Positions 18,951-27,853 of a DNA stretch of 64,000 nt are shown here, one piece after another (positions within the stretch are counted from its first letter, which is position 1; every line of letters begins with the position of its first letter). Source of the stretch: Adlercreutzia faecimuris (GTDB taxonomy: Bacteria > Actinomycetota > Coriobacteriia > Coriobacteriales > Eggerthellaceae); the NCBI RefSeq assembly GCF_022669055.1, contig NZ_JAJMLW010000003.1, positions 124,001-188,000 of the forward strand, given 5' to 3'. Below the pieces are notes generated by a model. The model worked only from the letters and a program-made list of their open reading frames with translations, ran no database searches and had not been told where the DNA came from. The position numbers and the translations under genes were made by a program.

Positions 18951-19601
18951 CTACTCGGAAAGCCGCGGCGGCAGCGTCGGCGCCAGCCGGCGGCGCAGGC
19001 CCTCGAGGGTGGCGGCGGTGAGGCGGGCGAGCCCCACGTAGAGGGGGTGGCGCGCCTCGGCGGCCAGCTCGTCCAGGAAGCGCGGCGCCCAAGGGAGCAG
19101 GTGCAGGCCCAGGTAGTCGGGCAGCATCCCGGGGCGGTGGCGGGCGATCCACGCCATGAGCAGCAGCATCGCCCCGATGTGGTCCTCGGACTCGCCGTAG
19201 GCGCCGCGGGACCGCAGGCCGCGCTCACCCATCCACCGGCGCAGCGCCAGGGCGCCCCCGCCGTCCCCGTTCCCGGCGTAGGCCGAGCCCCAGGGCGGCA
19301 CGGCCCGCGGGCCGGCACCCGTGAGCAGGCGGCGGTACTCGCGCGCCGCCCCGTCCAGGCCGGTGCCGTCGTCCCCGCCGACCCCGCCGGTCTCCGCCGC
19401 CATCAGGGCGAGCGCCTCGCGCGCCCGCGCGGGGTCGGCCAGGGGCCACGGGCGGGAGCCCTCGGCCCCGAACGCCTCCAGCGCCGCGAGCGTCGCCACG
19501 GCGCCGCCCGTGAGGGGGCTCTCGCTGAAGAGCACCCCCAGGGCCTCGCCGGCGAAGGAGACGGCGGAGCGCAGGTCGTCGGGCAGCGGGACGGCGGCCA
19601 T
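18951..19601 (-). CDS. TorD/DmsD-family chaperone, orphan
   Basis: 216 residues, all-helical. Hallmarks of the TorD family are EYRRLLTGAGPRAVPPWGSA and the EDHIGAMLLLMAWI helix with LLPWAPRFLDEL. These proteins bind Tat signal peptides of molybdoenzymes and guard cofactor loading. No molybdoenzyme gene is adjacent; the nearest is at 54247, which has its own TorD. Its client is therefore elsewhere in the genome or shared. The ATG at 19601 follows GAAAGGAAC. Confidence 0.8.
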   Translation of the reverse strand: MAAVPLPDDLRSAVSFAGEALGVLFSESPLTGGAVATLAALEAFGAEGSRPWPLADPARAREALALMAAETGGVGGDDGTGLDGAAREYRRLLTGAGPRAVPPWGSAYAGNGDGGGALALRRWMGERGLRSRGAYGESEDHIGAMLLLMAWIARHRPGMLPDYLGLHLLPWAPRFLDELAAEARHPLYVGLARLTAATLEGLRRRLAPTLPPRLSE

Positions 19602-19987
19602 GGCGGGTTCCTTTCGGGGCGGGAGGAGGGAGGGACGGAAAGGCGGAGGAAAGGAGGAAGAGGGAGGGGCAGGCGAAAGGAGACACCTGCCCCCGGCGGG
19701 AGGGGGCGCGCCGCAGGCCGTCTGCGCCTGCGTCCTCCATGCACGGGCGCAGAGCGCCCCGCGGCCCGTTCGTCCTCGGGCAGCGGGGCCCCTTCCGTCG
19801 GAGGGCGGCCGCCAGGCGACGCGCCGGGCGCCATTATGCCCGTCCTCGCGTCGCCCCGTGTCACATGATACGGGTGAATCTCGCCGAAAACCGCCTTGCG
19901 CGCCCTGCCCCCGGTGTTCCGCACGCCCGCGCCCCCGGCGCCCCGCGCGCTCGCGCCGCGCCTCCGGCGCCCCGCGCCCCGCGCGTC
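19602..19987. other. Intergenic stretch, no gene seen
   Basis: Upstream region of the orphan TorD gene. It begins with a purine-rich (GGA/GAA) run at about 19621-19682. No convincing promoter, paired arms or coding frame was found. Confidence 0.5.
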
Positions 19988-20371
19988 CTATCGCCGGTGG
20001 AAGTCGCAGTGGCGGCAGTGGGCCGGCGCGTCCTCGGACACCTCGCGGGTGAACAGCCCCGCCCACTGGCAGATGCCCTGGAGCAGCGGCACCGCCGACG
20101 CCCCCTTCTCGGTCAGCGAGTACTCCACGCGCGGCGGCACCTCGTCGTAGCTGCGCCGCGCCAGCGTGCCGCTGCCGATGAGGTCCTTCACCTCGCTCGA
20201 CAGCACGGCGTCGGATATGTTGGCCAGCTGGTCGCGCAGCTCGCTGTAGCGCAGCGTCCCCTTGGCCGCCAGCACGCAGATGATGCGCGACTTCCATCTC
20301 CCGCCGAACACGTCCAGCCCGTATTCCAGCGGGCAGCGGATGTCCTTCTCCAGCTTGCGCTTGTGCGGCAT
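19988..20371 (-). CDS. HxlR-family winged-helix regulator
   Basis: 127 residues, typical HxlR length. CPLEYGLDVFGGRWKSRIIC at the N-terminus is the family signature (conserved Cys13), followed by RYSELRDQL and the wing YSLTEKG. HxlR proteins sense electrophiles, quinones or oxidants. It is divergent from the 96-residue protein at 20554, which is its likely target. The C-terminal CRHCDFHRR adds two cysteines. Confidence 0.9.
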   Translation of the reverse strand: MPHKRKLEKDIRCPLEYGLDVFGGRWKSRIICVLAAKGTLRYSELRDQLANISDAVLSSEVKDLIGSGTLARRSYDEVPPRVEYSLTEKGASAVPLLQGICQWAGLFTREVSEDAPAHCRHCDFHRR

Positions 20372-20430
20372 CGCTCCTCCTCGTCTCGTCCTCTGCTGGC
20401 AGTATGGGGCCGCGCCCCGCCGAATGCCAG

Positions 20431-20457
20431 TTACTAGGGGGAAAATGAGTGACTCAT
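20431..20457. promoter_or_regulatory. Candidate HxlR operator
   Basis: A perfect 13-bp palindrome ATGAGTGACTCAT (20445-20457) lies in the divergent region between hxlR and the 20554 gene. TTACT at 20431-20435 and AGTGA at 20448-20452 form an additional inverted pair. Operator assignment is inferred from symmetry and position. Confidence 0.5.
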
Positions 20458-20553
20458 GTTTTGCCCGCTATCTCGATTTCCCCGCGCAGCGCGCCTAGAG
20501 TGGGCGGCGTCAGCCAACGAGGCGCCGCGGCGCCGCGAGAGAAGGGAACCACC

Positions 20554-20844
20554 ATGGAAGTCAAGGCCTACCTGGAGGCGATTATGACCATCGACCCGGA
20601 GAACCGCCCGGCGGCGGCCGAGGTGTACGCCGCCTACCGCCAGCCGTTCCTCGACGACATCGAGGGCGCGCTCACCAAGGAGCTGCTCGTCCGCGACGAG
20701 GACGTGCAGGTCATCCACGGCTTCGACAGCGTTGAGCACGCCGCCGCCTACCTCCAAAGCGAGCTGTTCACCCAGAAGGTGGCGCCGGCGCTCGCTCCCA
20801 CCTGGGCCGCCGACCCCGACGTCCGCATCTACGCGGTGGCCTAG
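20554..20844 (+). CDS. Small dimeric alpha/beta-barrel-like protein
   Basis: 96 residues. The layout (MEVKAYLEAIMTIDPENRPA, then FDSVEHAAAYLQSELFTQKV) resembles antibiotic-biosynthesis monooxygenase/ferredoxin-fold proteins, but I cannot name a family with certainty. It is divergent from an HxlR regulator, which suggests a stress-inducible role. The ATG at 20554 follows AGAAGGGAACC. Confidence 0.65.
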   Translation: MEVKAYLEAIMTIDPENRPAAAEVYAAYRQPFLDDIEGALTKELLVRDEDVQVIHGFDSVEHAAAYLQSELFTQKVAPALAPTWAADPDVRIYAVA

Positions 20845-20943
20845 CGGCCGCGGTAGAATGGGCGGGATGCGGGGCCGCGCCGGCGTCGGCGCGGCCCCTT
20901 CCCCATGAGGCGCCGCCGCGCGCGGCGCGGGAGGAGGAAAGCC

Positions 20944-21354
20944 ATGGCGAAGATGCCCCAGGACTGCATGGACCTCATCAACAACGCCTACGCGGCCGCC
21001 GTCGCCACCTGCTCGGCCGACGGCGTGCCCAACGTGGTGTGCTCGTCGATGAAGCAGGCCTACGACGACGAGACGGTGATGGTATCCGACCAGTACCTGC
21101 GCAAGACCCTGGCCAACCTGCGCGAGAACCCGCGCATGGCCGTGTCGGTGTGGGACGACGAGCACGGCTACCAGGTGAAGGGCACCGTCACCTACGAGGA
21201 CGAGGGCGAGCGCTACGAGGCCATCGCCGCGCAGGTGCACGCCATCCTGAGCTCGATGGGCTACGACTTCTACTCGAAGGGCGTGTGCTGGCTGCACGTC
21301 GAGGAGGTCTACTCGCTCACGCCCGGCGACCAGGCCGGCGAGCGCATCGCCTAG
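20944..21354 (+). CDS. Pyridoxamine-5'-phosphate-oxidase-like flavoprotein
   Basis: 136 residues. The split-barrel flavin fold is indicated by YAAAVATCSADGVPNVVCSS and RKTLANLRENPRMAVSVWDD. Family members bind FMN or F420 and reduce diverse substrates; true PdxH residues are not recognisable. The ATG at 20944 follows GGAGGAGGAAA. Confidence 0.8.
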   Translation: MAKMPQDCMDLINNAYAAAVATCSADGVPNVVCSSMKQAYDDETVMVSDQYLRKTLANLRENPRMAVSVWDDEHGYQVKGTVTYEDEGERYEAIAAQVHAILSSMGYDFYSKGVCWLHVEEVYSLTPGDQAGERIA

Positions 21355-21387
21355 CGCGGGGCCGCGGCGGCGCGCGGGCGATCGGGG

Positions 21388-21474
21388 GCGCGGGCGGCCG
21401 GCGCGCGGCGCGCGGAGCGGGTGTGCGGGCGGCCGCGGGAGGCGCGCGGGCGGCCGGCGCGCGGCGCGGGCGCG
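21388..21474 (+). repeat. Degenerate G+C-only repeats upstream of elp3
   Basis: A unit close to GCGGGCGGCCGGCGCGCGG occurs at about 21388 and again at about 21450. It is low-complexity DNA with no coding frame supported. Confidence 0.4.
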
Positions 21475-21535
21475 CGTGTGACGCGGCGGGCGCGCGGCCC
21501 CGGTGCCCCGCGGCCCGGCGGAGGGCGTCTTCCGG

Positions 21536-21541
21536 TACAAT
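21536..21541 (+). promoter_or_regulatory. -10 box for a leaderless elp3 mRNA
   Basis: TACAAT ends 8 bp before the ATG at 21550, so transcription should begin at or next to the start codon; no ribosome site lies between. Confidence 0.5.
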
Positions 21542-21549
21542 CCCGTGCC

Positions 21550-23850
21550 ATGGAAGAGGTGATCGCCGACATACTGGCGCGGCTGCGGGCCGAGGCGGCG
21601 GGGGAGGCCCCGGCGCTCGACGGGCGCGGGCTGGCGCGGCTGCTCGACGAGCACAACCGGCGCGCGGGCGGCCCCGGGCGGCGCTACGTGAAGAAGGCGC
21701 TGCTGCCGTTCTACCTGCGGGTGCGCGACGAGGAGCCCGACCGCTGGCGCGCCTGGGACGTGGATGCGGCGCTCGAGGAGCGCCTGCTCGCGCTTCTGCG
21801 GATGAAGCCGCGGCGCACGGCGTCGGGCGTGGCCACCGTGACGGTCATCACCAAGCCGTGGCCCTGCGCCGGCAGGTGCCTCTACTGCCCCAACGACGTG
21901 CGCATGCCCAAGAGCTATCTGGCCGACGAGCCCGCCTGCCAGCGGGCCGAGCGCGCCTTCTTCGACCCCTACCTGCAGGTCCATGCGCGGCTGCGCACGC
22001 TGGCGCAGATGGGGCACCCCACGGACAAGGTGGAGCTCATCGTGCTGGGCGGCACGTGGTCGGACTACCCCGAGGGCTACCGCCTCTGGTTCGCGGCCGA
22101 GCTCTTCCGCGCGCTCGACGACGGCGTGGGGCCGGCCGCTGACGCGCGGGCCGCCGAGCGGCGCGCCCGCTACGAGGAGCTGGGGATCCCCGCCGAGCGC
22201 GACGCCTGCGCCGCAGCCGCGGCCGGCGCCCAGCGTGCCGTCGCCGAGGGGCGCCTGTCCTACAACCAGGCCGTCCGCGCGCTCTACGGGGCGGGCGCGG
22301 GCGCGCCGGGCGATGCGGACGGCGCGCCGGGTGGGGCGACGGCCGGCGCCTGCTCCGCGGTGGACGCGCCGCGAGCGGATGCGGGCGCGGGCGCGCCGTC
22401 CGCGGGCGAGCTCGCCGCGCGGTGGGCGCGCGCCGCCGCGTTCCAGGCGGCCACGTGGGATGACGTGGAGGCCGCCCAGCGCGCCAACGAGCAGGCCGCG
22501 TGCCGCTGCGTCGGCCTCGTCGTCGAGACGCGCCCCGAGCTGGTGGACGCGCCGGCGCTGGCCGACCTGCGCCGCCTCGGCTGCACGAAGGCGCAGGTGG
22601 GCGTCCAGTCGCTCGACCCGGCCGTCCTGGCCGCCAGCGGCCGCGGCGACGCCTCGACGGTCGATGCCGTCGCCCGCGCCTTCGCCCTGCTGCGCCTGTT
22701 CGGCTTCAAGGTGCACGCCCACTTCATGGCCAACCTGCCCGGCGCCACGCCCGCGGCCGACGCCGGCGACTACCGCCGCCTCGTCTCCGACCCGCGCTTC
22801 CTGCCCGACGAGGTCAAGCTCTACCCCTGCGTGCTCACGGCCGGCACGCCGCTCGCGGCCCTGCACGCGGCGGGGGAGTGGGCGCCCTACGACGAGGACG
22901 TGCTGGTGCGGCTCCTCGCCGCCGACCTGCGCGCCACGCCGCCGTGGACGCGCGTCTCGCGCATGATCCGCGACATCTCGTCGCACGACATCGTGGCCGG
23001 CAACCGCAAGACGAACCTGCGCCAGCTGGTCGAGCGCCGCATCGCCGAGGAGGCCGCGGGGCGGCCGGGCGATGCCGCCGCGGAAGGCGGGGGCGCCTCC
23101 GATCGCCCCGCCGGCGCGCAGGCGGGCGCGGGAGGCGGGGGCGTCTGCGGCCGACCCGCCGGCGCGCAGGCGGGCGCCGCGGCGGCGCGCGGGCGAGCCG
23201 CGGCGGACGCGCCCCTCGTACGCGAGATCCGCAGCCGCGAGATAGCCGGCGACGAGGTGGACGAGGCCGCCCTGCGCCTGGAAGTCATCGCGTACGCGAC
23301 GGCCGCGAGCGACGAGCGCTTCCTCCAGTGGGTGACGCCGGAGGGCCGCATCGCCGGCTTCCTGCGGCTGTCGCTGCCCCGGCCCGAGGCGCTCGCGGCG
23401 CACCCGGGCGTGCCCGTCGGCCCGGGCGAGGCCATGATCCGCGAGCTGCACGTCTACGGGCGCACGTCGCCCATCGCGCGGGTGGCGGCGGGCGTGCAGC
23501 ACCGCGGGCTCGGCCGGCGCCTCGTCGAGGAGGCCTGCGTCCTGGCCGCGGAGGCCGGCTGCCGCGCCGTCCTCGTCATCAGCGCCGTGGGCACGCGCGC
23601 CTACTACCGCGGCCTGGGCTTTCGCGACGCGGGCCTCTACCAGCGCCGCGACCTGGCCGCCGCGGGGGAGGGCGCGCCCGATCGCCCGGCCGCCGCGCAG
23701 CCGCAACCCACGGTGGACGGCTGCGCCGGGGACGCCGACATGCGGGCGGCGGGAGCGACAGGCGGTTGTGCCGGGCGCGGCGCCGTGCCGTCGGCGGGAG
23801 CGCCGGGCGGTCACGCGGTGGCCGCGCCTGGGGCGAGAGGCGCGCGATGA
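21550..23850 (+). CDS. Elp3-type tRNA uridine 5-carboxymethyltransferase (radical SAM plus GNAT)
   Basis: 766 residues. The radical SAM cluster is WPCAGRCLYCPNDVRMPKS with Cys106, Cys110 and Cys113 (CX3CX2C), then a long Elp3 core (ETRPELVD, GVQSLD, HFMANLPG, KLYPC). The C-terminal GNAT domain has QHRGLGRRLVEEA and YYRGLGF. Elp3 makes cm5U at wobble position 34 and is a eukaryotic/archaeal enzyme found in some bacteria. Ala/Gly-rich inserts at about 255-290 and 500-560 and a tail of about 55 residues enlarge the usual ~550-residue core. Its stop overlaps the next gene (ATGA). Confidence 0.9.
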   Translation: MEEVIADILARLRAEAAGEAPALDGRGLARLLDEHNRRAGGPGRRYVKKALLPFYLRVRDEEPDRWRAWDVDAALEERLLALLRMKPRRTASGVATVTVITKPWPCAGRCLYCPNDVRMPKSYLADEPACQRAERAFFDPYLQVHARLRTLAQMGHPTDKVELIVLGGTWSDYPEGYRLWFAAELFRALDDGVGPAADARAAERRARYEELGIPAERDACAAAAAGAQRAVAEGRLSYNQAVRALYGAGAGAPGDADGAPGGATAGACSAVDAPRADAGAGAPSAGELAARWARAAAFQAATWDDVEAAQRANEQAACRCVGLVVETRPELVDAPALADLRRLGCTKAQVGVQSLDPAVLAASGRGDASTVDAVARAFALLRLFGFKVHAHFMANLPGATPAADAGDYRRLVSDPRFLPDEVKLYPCVLTAGTPLAALHAAGEWAPYDEDVLVRLLAADLRATPPWTRVSRMIRDISSHDIVAGNRKTNLRQLVERRIAEEAAGRPGDAAAEGGGASDRPAGAQAGAGGGGVCGRPAGAQAGAAAARGRAAADAPLVREIRSREIAGDEVDEAALRLEVIAYATAASDERFLQWVTPEGRIAGFLRLSLPRPEALAAHPGVPVGPGEAMIRELHVYGRTSPIARVAAGVQHRGLGRRLVEEACVLAAEAGCRAVLVISAVGTRAYYRGLGFRDAGLYQRRDLAAAGEGAPDRPAAAQPQPTVDGCAGDADMRAAGATGGCAGRGAVPSAGAPGGHAVAAPGARGAR

Positions 23851-24746
23851 GGTGGCCGTGGTGTCGCGCGCACGACCGCGCGAGGGTGGTGCCGACGATG
23901 TTCGGCCCGGCCCGCGTCTACGAGACGGCCGGCCCCGACGGCGAGGCCATCCGCGTGCTGGAGGTGGGCGGCGCCTTCCAGTCGGCCGCCTACGCGGACG
24001 GCCGCCCCGAGGCCCCCTTCGCCTACCTGCGCGCCTTCGACGCGGCCTTCGCCGCCGGCGTGCCCGCGCGTCGCGCCCTCATGCTGGGCGGGGGCGCCTT
24101 CGCCGGCCCGCGCCACCTGCTGGCGCTCCACCCGGGGCTGGCGCTCGATGTGGCGGAGGTCGACCCCGCCGTCGTCGCGCTGGCCCGCGAGCGCTTCTTC
24201 CTGGCCGACGCCGAGCGCGTCCACCCCGGCCTGCGCGTCATCGTCGCCGACGCCCGGGACTGCCTGCGCGCGGCCGCCGCGGTCGATCCGGGCCCCGCCG
24301 CGATGCCGGTCGCGCCCGCCGACTCCGCCGGCGCCGCCGATCCGGGTTCCGCCGCGCCCGCCGATCCGGGCCCCGTCGCGATGCCGGCCGACGGCGCCGC
24401 CGACCCGGCCCCCGCCGTGCCCGCCGCCGGGCCCTATGACGTCATCATGGCCGACGTCTTTTGCGGGGCCGACCCCGACGAGGGGCTGCTCGCCCCGGAC
24501 GCCCTCGCCCTCGTGCGCGCCGCCCTGGCGCCCGGCGGCGTCTACCTGGCCAACGTCGTCGTCCCCGACGCGCCCGAGGGCGCCGCCGCCCTCCTTGCCG
24601 CCGGTCGCGCGCTCGAGGCCGCCTTCGCCCACGTGGCGGTCATCCCCTGCGCCGACGAGGGCTTCGCCGCCCAGGACAACTACCTGCTGGCCGCCGCCGA
24701 CGTCGCCGTCGACCTGCCCGGCGCCCTGCCCCTGCCGCCCGCCTAG
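23847..24746 (+). CDS. Spermidine-synthase-like methyltransferase-fold protein
   Basis: 299 residues. The N-terminal beta segment and Rossmann core RRALMLGGGAFAGPRHLLAL, VAEVDPAVVALARERFF and YDVIMADVF follow spermidine synthase order. Residues about 150-200 are an Ala/Pro/Asp-rich insert inside the core, made of near-repeats of ADPGPAAMP. Polyamine synthase activity is not assured; many such proteins are uncharacterised. Translationally coupled to elp3 through ATGA. Confidence 0.75.
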   Translation: MRWPWCRAHDRARVVPTMFGPARVYETAGPDGEAIRVLEVGGAFQSAAYADGRPEAPFAYLRAFDAAFAAGVPARRALMLGGGAFAGPRHLLALHPGLALDVAEVDPAVVALARERFFLADAERVHPGLRVIVADARDCLRAAAAVDPGPAAMPVAPADSAGAADPGSAAPADPGPVAMPADGAADPAPAVPAAGPYDVIMADVFCGADPDEGLLAPDALALVRAALAPGGVYLANVVVPDAPEGAAALLAAGRALEAAFAHVAVIPCADEGFAAQDNYLLAAADVAVDLPGALPLPPA

Positions 24747-24758
24747 CACGGAAAAACG

Positions 24759-24925
24759 GGAATTCTAGCCAAAAAGGCGCGTTTCCCGAGGCTGCGTCCG
24801 CGCCGCGAAAATCGTGACCTGGGGAAACGCGTCGGCAACCTTCTCGGGCAGGGCTTCCGGGGCCCTTTTTGGCCCGAATGGGGCCCTCGAGCCTCGGGAA
24901 ACTCGCCTTTTTGGCTAGAAAACTC
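24759..24925. repeat. Paired-arm intergenic element B2
   Basis: Arms 24759-24792 and 24891-24925 share TTCTAGCCAAAAAGGCG and the inner GTTTCCCGAGGC; the core is 98 bp. The core contains GTGACCTGGGGAAACGCG with GACCTGGGG at 24816-24824. The outer part of the arms differs from B1/B3, so this is a hybrid-looking class. Confidence 0.9.
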
Positions 24926-25073
24926 CATCGCCCGTGCATCCGGCCCCGCCGCGGGCTCCGTTGCGCGCCCTGGCGCCCTGTCCGACGCACTCCACCGCCC
25001 GCCCCCGCCGCCCGGCGCGCCCGGCCCCGCGGCCGTCCGCCGGCGATCGGGCGGCCCCGCGGCGCCTGCGCGC

Positions 25074-25079
25074 TAGAAT
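25074..25079 (+). promoter_or_regulatory. -10-like box upstream of thrH
   Basis: TAGAAT about 100 bp before thrH. No -35 match was seen. Confidence 0.3.
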
Positions 25080-25180
25080 GGCCCCATCGGAGGGCCCGCG
25101 CCCGCCGCGCGCCGGCCGCCCGCGGGCCGCCGCGCCGGCGGACGCCCGGCCCCGCCACCTCGGCCGACGGAAGGAACCCC

Positions 25181-25783
25181 ATGTACATCACCTGCTTGGA
25201 TTTGGAAGGCGTGCTGGTCCCGGAGATCTGGATCGCGTTCGCCGAGGCCTCGGGCATCCCCGAGCTCACGCGCACCACCCGCGACGAGCCCGACTACGAC
25301 AAGCTGATGGACTACCGCCTCGGCATCCTGCGCGACCACGGCCTGGGCCTCAAGGAGATCCAGCAGACCATCGCCACCATCGACCCGATGCCCGGCGCCA
25401 AGGACTTCCTGGACGCCCTGCGCGCCGAGGGCCAGGTCATCATCATCTCCGACACGTTCACCCAGTTCGCGCAGCCCCTCATGGAGAAGCTCGGCTGGCC
25501 GACCATCTTCTGCAACGAGCTGGAGGTGGCCGACGACGGCGCCATCACCGGCTTCAGGATGCGCTGCCCGCAGACCAAGCTCACCACGGTGCGCGCGCTG
25601 CACGACTGCGGCTTCCAGACGGTGGCCGCCGGCGACTCCCACAACGACCTGGGCATGATCCGCGACTCGAAGGCCGGCTTCCTGTTCCGCAGCACCGACG
25701 AGATCAAGGCCGAGAACCCCGACATCCCCGCCTACGACGACTACGACGACCTGCTGGCCGCCATCCGCGCGGCCCTGCGCTAG
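25181..25783 (+). CDS. thrH: Phosphoserine phosphatase/homoserine phosphotransferase
   Basis: 200 residues, close to Pseudomonas ThrH (205). The opening reads CLDLEGVLVPEIWIAFAE, where ThrH replaces the DxDxT of ordinary HAD phosphatases with DLEG; the motif IV region GDSHNDLGMI is present. ThrH dephosphorylates phosphoserine and can pass phosphate to homoserine, linking serine and threonine synthesis. The ATG at 25181 follows GGAAGGAAC. Confidence 0.93.
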   Translation: MYITCLDLEGVLVPEIWIAFAEASGIPELTRTTRDEPDYDKLMDYRLGILRDHGLGLKEIQQTIATIDPMPGAKDFLDALRAEGQVIIISDTFTQFAQPLMEKLGWPTIFCNELEVADDGAITGFRMRCPQTKLTTVRALHDCGFQTVAAGDSHNDLGMIRDSKAGFLFRSTDEIKAENPDIPAYDDYDDLLAAIRAALR

Positions 25784-25920
25784 CGGCCCCCGCGACCGGG
25801 CGACGGGCGGGCAACGGCACGGCAGCGCTTGGGCCGGCGGGCCCGGGTGCGCCGGCGGCGGCGATACCATGGGCGAGGGCCCCGCGTGGGGCCGCCTGCC
25901 AATCGACCAGGGAGGTAGCC

Positions 25921-26250
25921 GTGGATACCAACGTTGACCTGCACGATAACGCCGACCATCGCCGCGTCATCGAGAAGATGGAGAGATACGAGGATAAGAT
26001 CATGCCCGTGCTCGACGAGCGCGCGGCGGGCGAGGGGCTGCCCGACGAGCTCGCGCGGGCGCGCGATGTGGTGGCCGCCGGCGACGCGACGCTCGGCGAC
26101 TACGTGGCCCTCGCCGACGCGCTGCGCCTCTACGGCGACCTGTTCACCGAGCGCGACCGCAGCCACTTCGCGGCCTACCGCGAGCTGGTGCAGGAGCTCT
26201 TCGAGATGGACGAGGGCCTGGCCACGCCCAACGCCTACGACCCGCTGTAG
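25921..26250 (+). CDS. Small acidic helical protein of unknown function
   Basis: 109 residues from a GTG start with GGGAGGT upstream. Predominantly helical and acidic (VDTNVDLHDNADHRRVIEKM at the start), with no cysteine, membrane segment or recognised domain. Its codon use resembles the neighbours. It follows thrH by 137 bp but no link is evident. Confidence 0.65.
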   Translation: MDTNVDLHDNADHRRVIEKMERYEDKIMPVLDERAAGEGLPDELARARDVVAAGDATLGDYVALADALRLYGDLFTERDRSHFAAYRELVQELFEMDEGLATPNAYDPL

Positions 26251-26263
26251 GGCGTCTGCCGCG

Positions 26264-26345
26264 CCCGACGCCCGCGGCCCGCGCGCCCGACGACCGCGGC
26301 CCGTGCGCCCGCCGCGCCCGACGCCCGCGGCCCGTGCGCCCGACG
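26264..26345 (+). repeat. Short degenerate tandem repeats
   Basis: About three imperfect copies of CGACGCCCGCGGCCCGTGCG fill the gap between the small acidic protein and the Fe-S gene. Low complexity; function unknown. Confidence 0.4.
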
Positions 26346-26457
26346 CACGCGTTCGCGCCCCGGCCTGCGTCCGGCGGCGCCCGCCCCAACGTCCTCCGCG
26401 CCCGCGCGCCGCAGCGGTTCGCTGCGGCGGCGTGGCCGAAAACCTGTGCTGGACCTG

Positions 26458-26484
26458 CCGGCCGCGGCCTGACGCCGCGGCCGG
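26458..26484 (+). other. Hairpin upstream of the CCG Fe-S protein
   Basis: A perfect 10-bp stem (26458-26467 with 26475-26484) has a 7-nt loop and no U-run. It could end the upstream transcript or act as a leader structure. Confidence 0.4.
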
Positions 26485-26523
26485 CTTGCGTTAGACTGCG
26501 CAGGTGAGGAGAGAGGACACGCC

Positions 26524-27828
26524 ATGCTGAGAGCGCAGAAGATCGCCCCCGCCGAGCAAGACGCCCTGGCCGGGCTCGGATCCCCCAAGCTGGACATCCT
26601 GGCCGCCTGGGCCAACAGGCAGCTGACCTGCTCGCACTGCCGCCGCTGCACCCTGCGCTGCGAGGTCCTGCGCGAGCCGGGCCTGGACGTGGGCGCCGTC
26701 GAGGAGGCCTACGCCGCGCTCATGGCGCTGCCGGCCGAGGAGCGCCCCGCCGCCGTCATCGCCCTCGTGCAGGAGCGCCCCGAGCTCTACCACGCCCTGC
26801 GCCGCTGCTGCTTCTGCGGCTACTGCACCGCGTCGTGCCGCCACCACGTGCTGGCCCCCGAGCGCATGCGCGCGTGGCGCGCGCTGTTCAGCGAGGCCGG
26901 CCTCCTGCCCCAGGAGAAGCTGGTGATGGTGGACGAGGAGTGGCACATCTTCAGCGCCTACCGGGCCATCTACGGCATCGGCTACCCCGAGTTCACGTCG
27001 CTGGCCCAGGCCGCCGAGCACGGCCCGGGGCTGGTCGACACGCTGTTCTTCCCCGGCTGCTCGCTGGTGAGCTACGCGCCTGAGGTGGTGCGCAGGGCGG
27101 GGGAGTGGCTGACGGCCGCCGGCGTGTCGTGGGCGCTGTCGGACGACTGCTGCGGCAGCCCGCTCATGAGCGCGGGGCTCTTCGACCGCGCGGCCGCCCT
27201 GCGCCAGCGCGTGCTCGACCAGATGCTGGCCGCGGGCATCACGCGCATGGTGACGGTGTGCCCCGGCTGCGGCGAGGAGTTCGCCGAGCTGCTGGAGGGC
27301 GTGGTGGACATCGTGCCGCTGCCCGAGCTCATGCTCGAGCGCGCCGCCGCCCTGGAGGCCGAGGGGCGCCCGGCCGGGTTCTCGCCGGCGCCGCTGGGGT
27401 CGTTCGCCGTGTTCGACTCGTGCCACGACCGGGCCGAGGGGCGCCACGGCCACGCCATCCGCGGCCTGCTCGAGCGCTACGTCCCCGGCGCCGAGCGGCG
27501 GGAGATCGACCACCGGATGAAGGGGACGCTGTGCTGCGGGGCCGGCGGCGCGGTGGCCGCCTACGACCCGGACGTGACCCAGCGCCGCGTCGAGCGCGTC
27601 ATCGCCGAGGGCGCCAAGACCGGCGCCGGCACCCTCATCACCATGTGCCCCACCTGCACCTACACCATCGCCCAGGCGCTGCTGGGGATGCCCGAGCCGC
27701 CCATCGCCGGCCGCCACTACCTGGAGGTGCTGCTCGGCGAGGAGATCGACTGGCCTCGCGTCTTCGACGAGCTCGGCGCCATGTGGACCGGCGAGTACGG
27801 CCCCTGGCTCAATGCCACCTTCTTCTAG
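26524..27828 (+). CDS. Fe-S protein with two CCG (HdrB/GlpC-type) domains
   Basis: 434 residues. Two ferredoxin-type motifs are near the N-terminus (CSHCRRCTLRC, CCFCGYCTASC). Two cysteine-rich CCG modules follow: FFPGCSL with DDCCGSP, and GTLCCGAGG with CPTCTYT. This layout is that of heterodisulfide-reductase-B/GlpC-like subunits, which pass electrons between ferredoxin-like and quinone, thiol or flavin partners. It is not beside other hdr or glp genes, so its partner is unknown. The ATG at 26524 follows GAGGAGAGAGG. Confidence 0.85.
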   Translation: MLRAQKIAPAEQDALAGLGSPKLDILAAWANRQLTCSHCRRCTLRCEVLREPGLDVGAVEEAYAALMALPAEERPAAVIALVQERPELYHALRRCCFCGYCTASCRHHVLAPERMRAWRALFSEAGLLPQEKLVMVDEEWHIFSAYRAIYGIGYPEFTSLAQAAEHGPGLVDTLFFPGCSLVSYAPEVVRRAGEWLTAAGVSWALSDDCCGSPLMSAGLFDRAAALRQRVLDQMLAAGITRMVTVCPGCGEEFAELLEGVVDIVPLPELMLERAAALEAEGRPAGFSPAPLGSFAVFDSCHDRAEGRHGHAIRGLLERYVPGAERREIDHRMKGTLCCGAGGAVAAYDPDVTQRRVERVIAEGAKTGAGTLITMCPTCTYTIAQALLGMPEPPIAGRHYLEVLLGEEIDWPRVFDELGAMWTGEYGPWLNATFF

Positions 27829-27851
27829 GGGAAGGCGGGGAAGGCGGGCGC
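27829..27851. repeat. 23-bp G-rich repeat shared with 6917-6939
   Basis: Identical 23 bp, again directly after a plus-strand stop and before a convergent minus-strand gene. Confidence 0.5.
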
Positions 27852-27853
27852 TC

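Noticed and set aside
20434-23814. 1126-codon minus-strand open frame opposite elp3
   Set aside because: Composition is that of an antisense frame, and it overlaps four supported genes.
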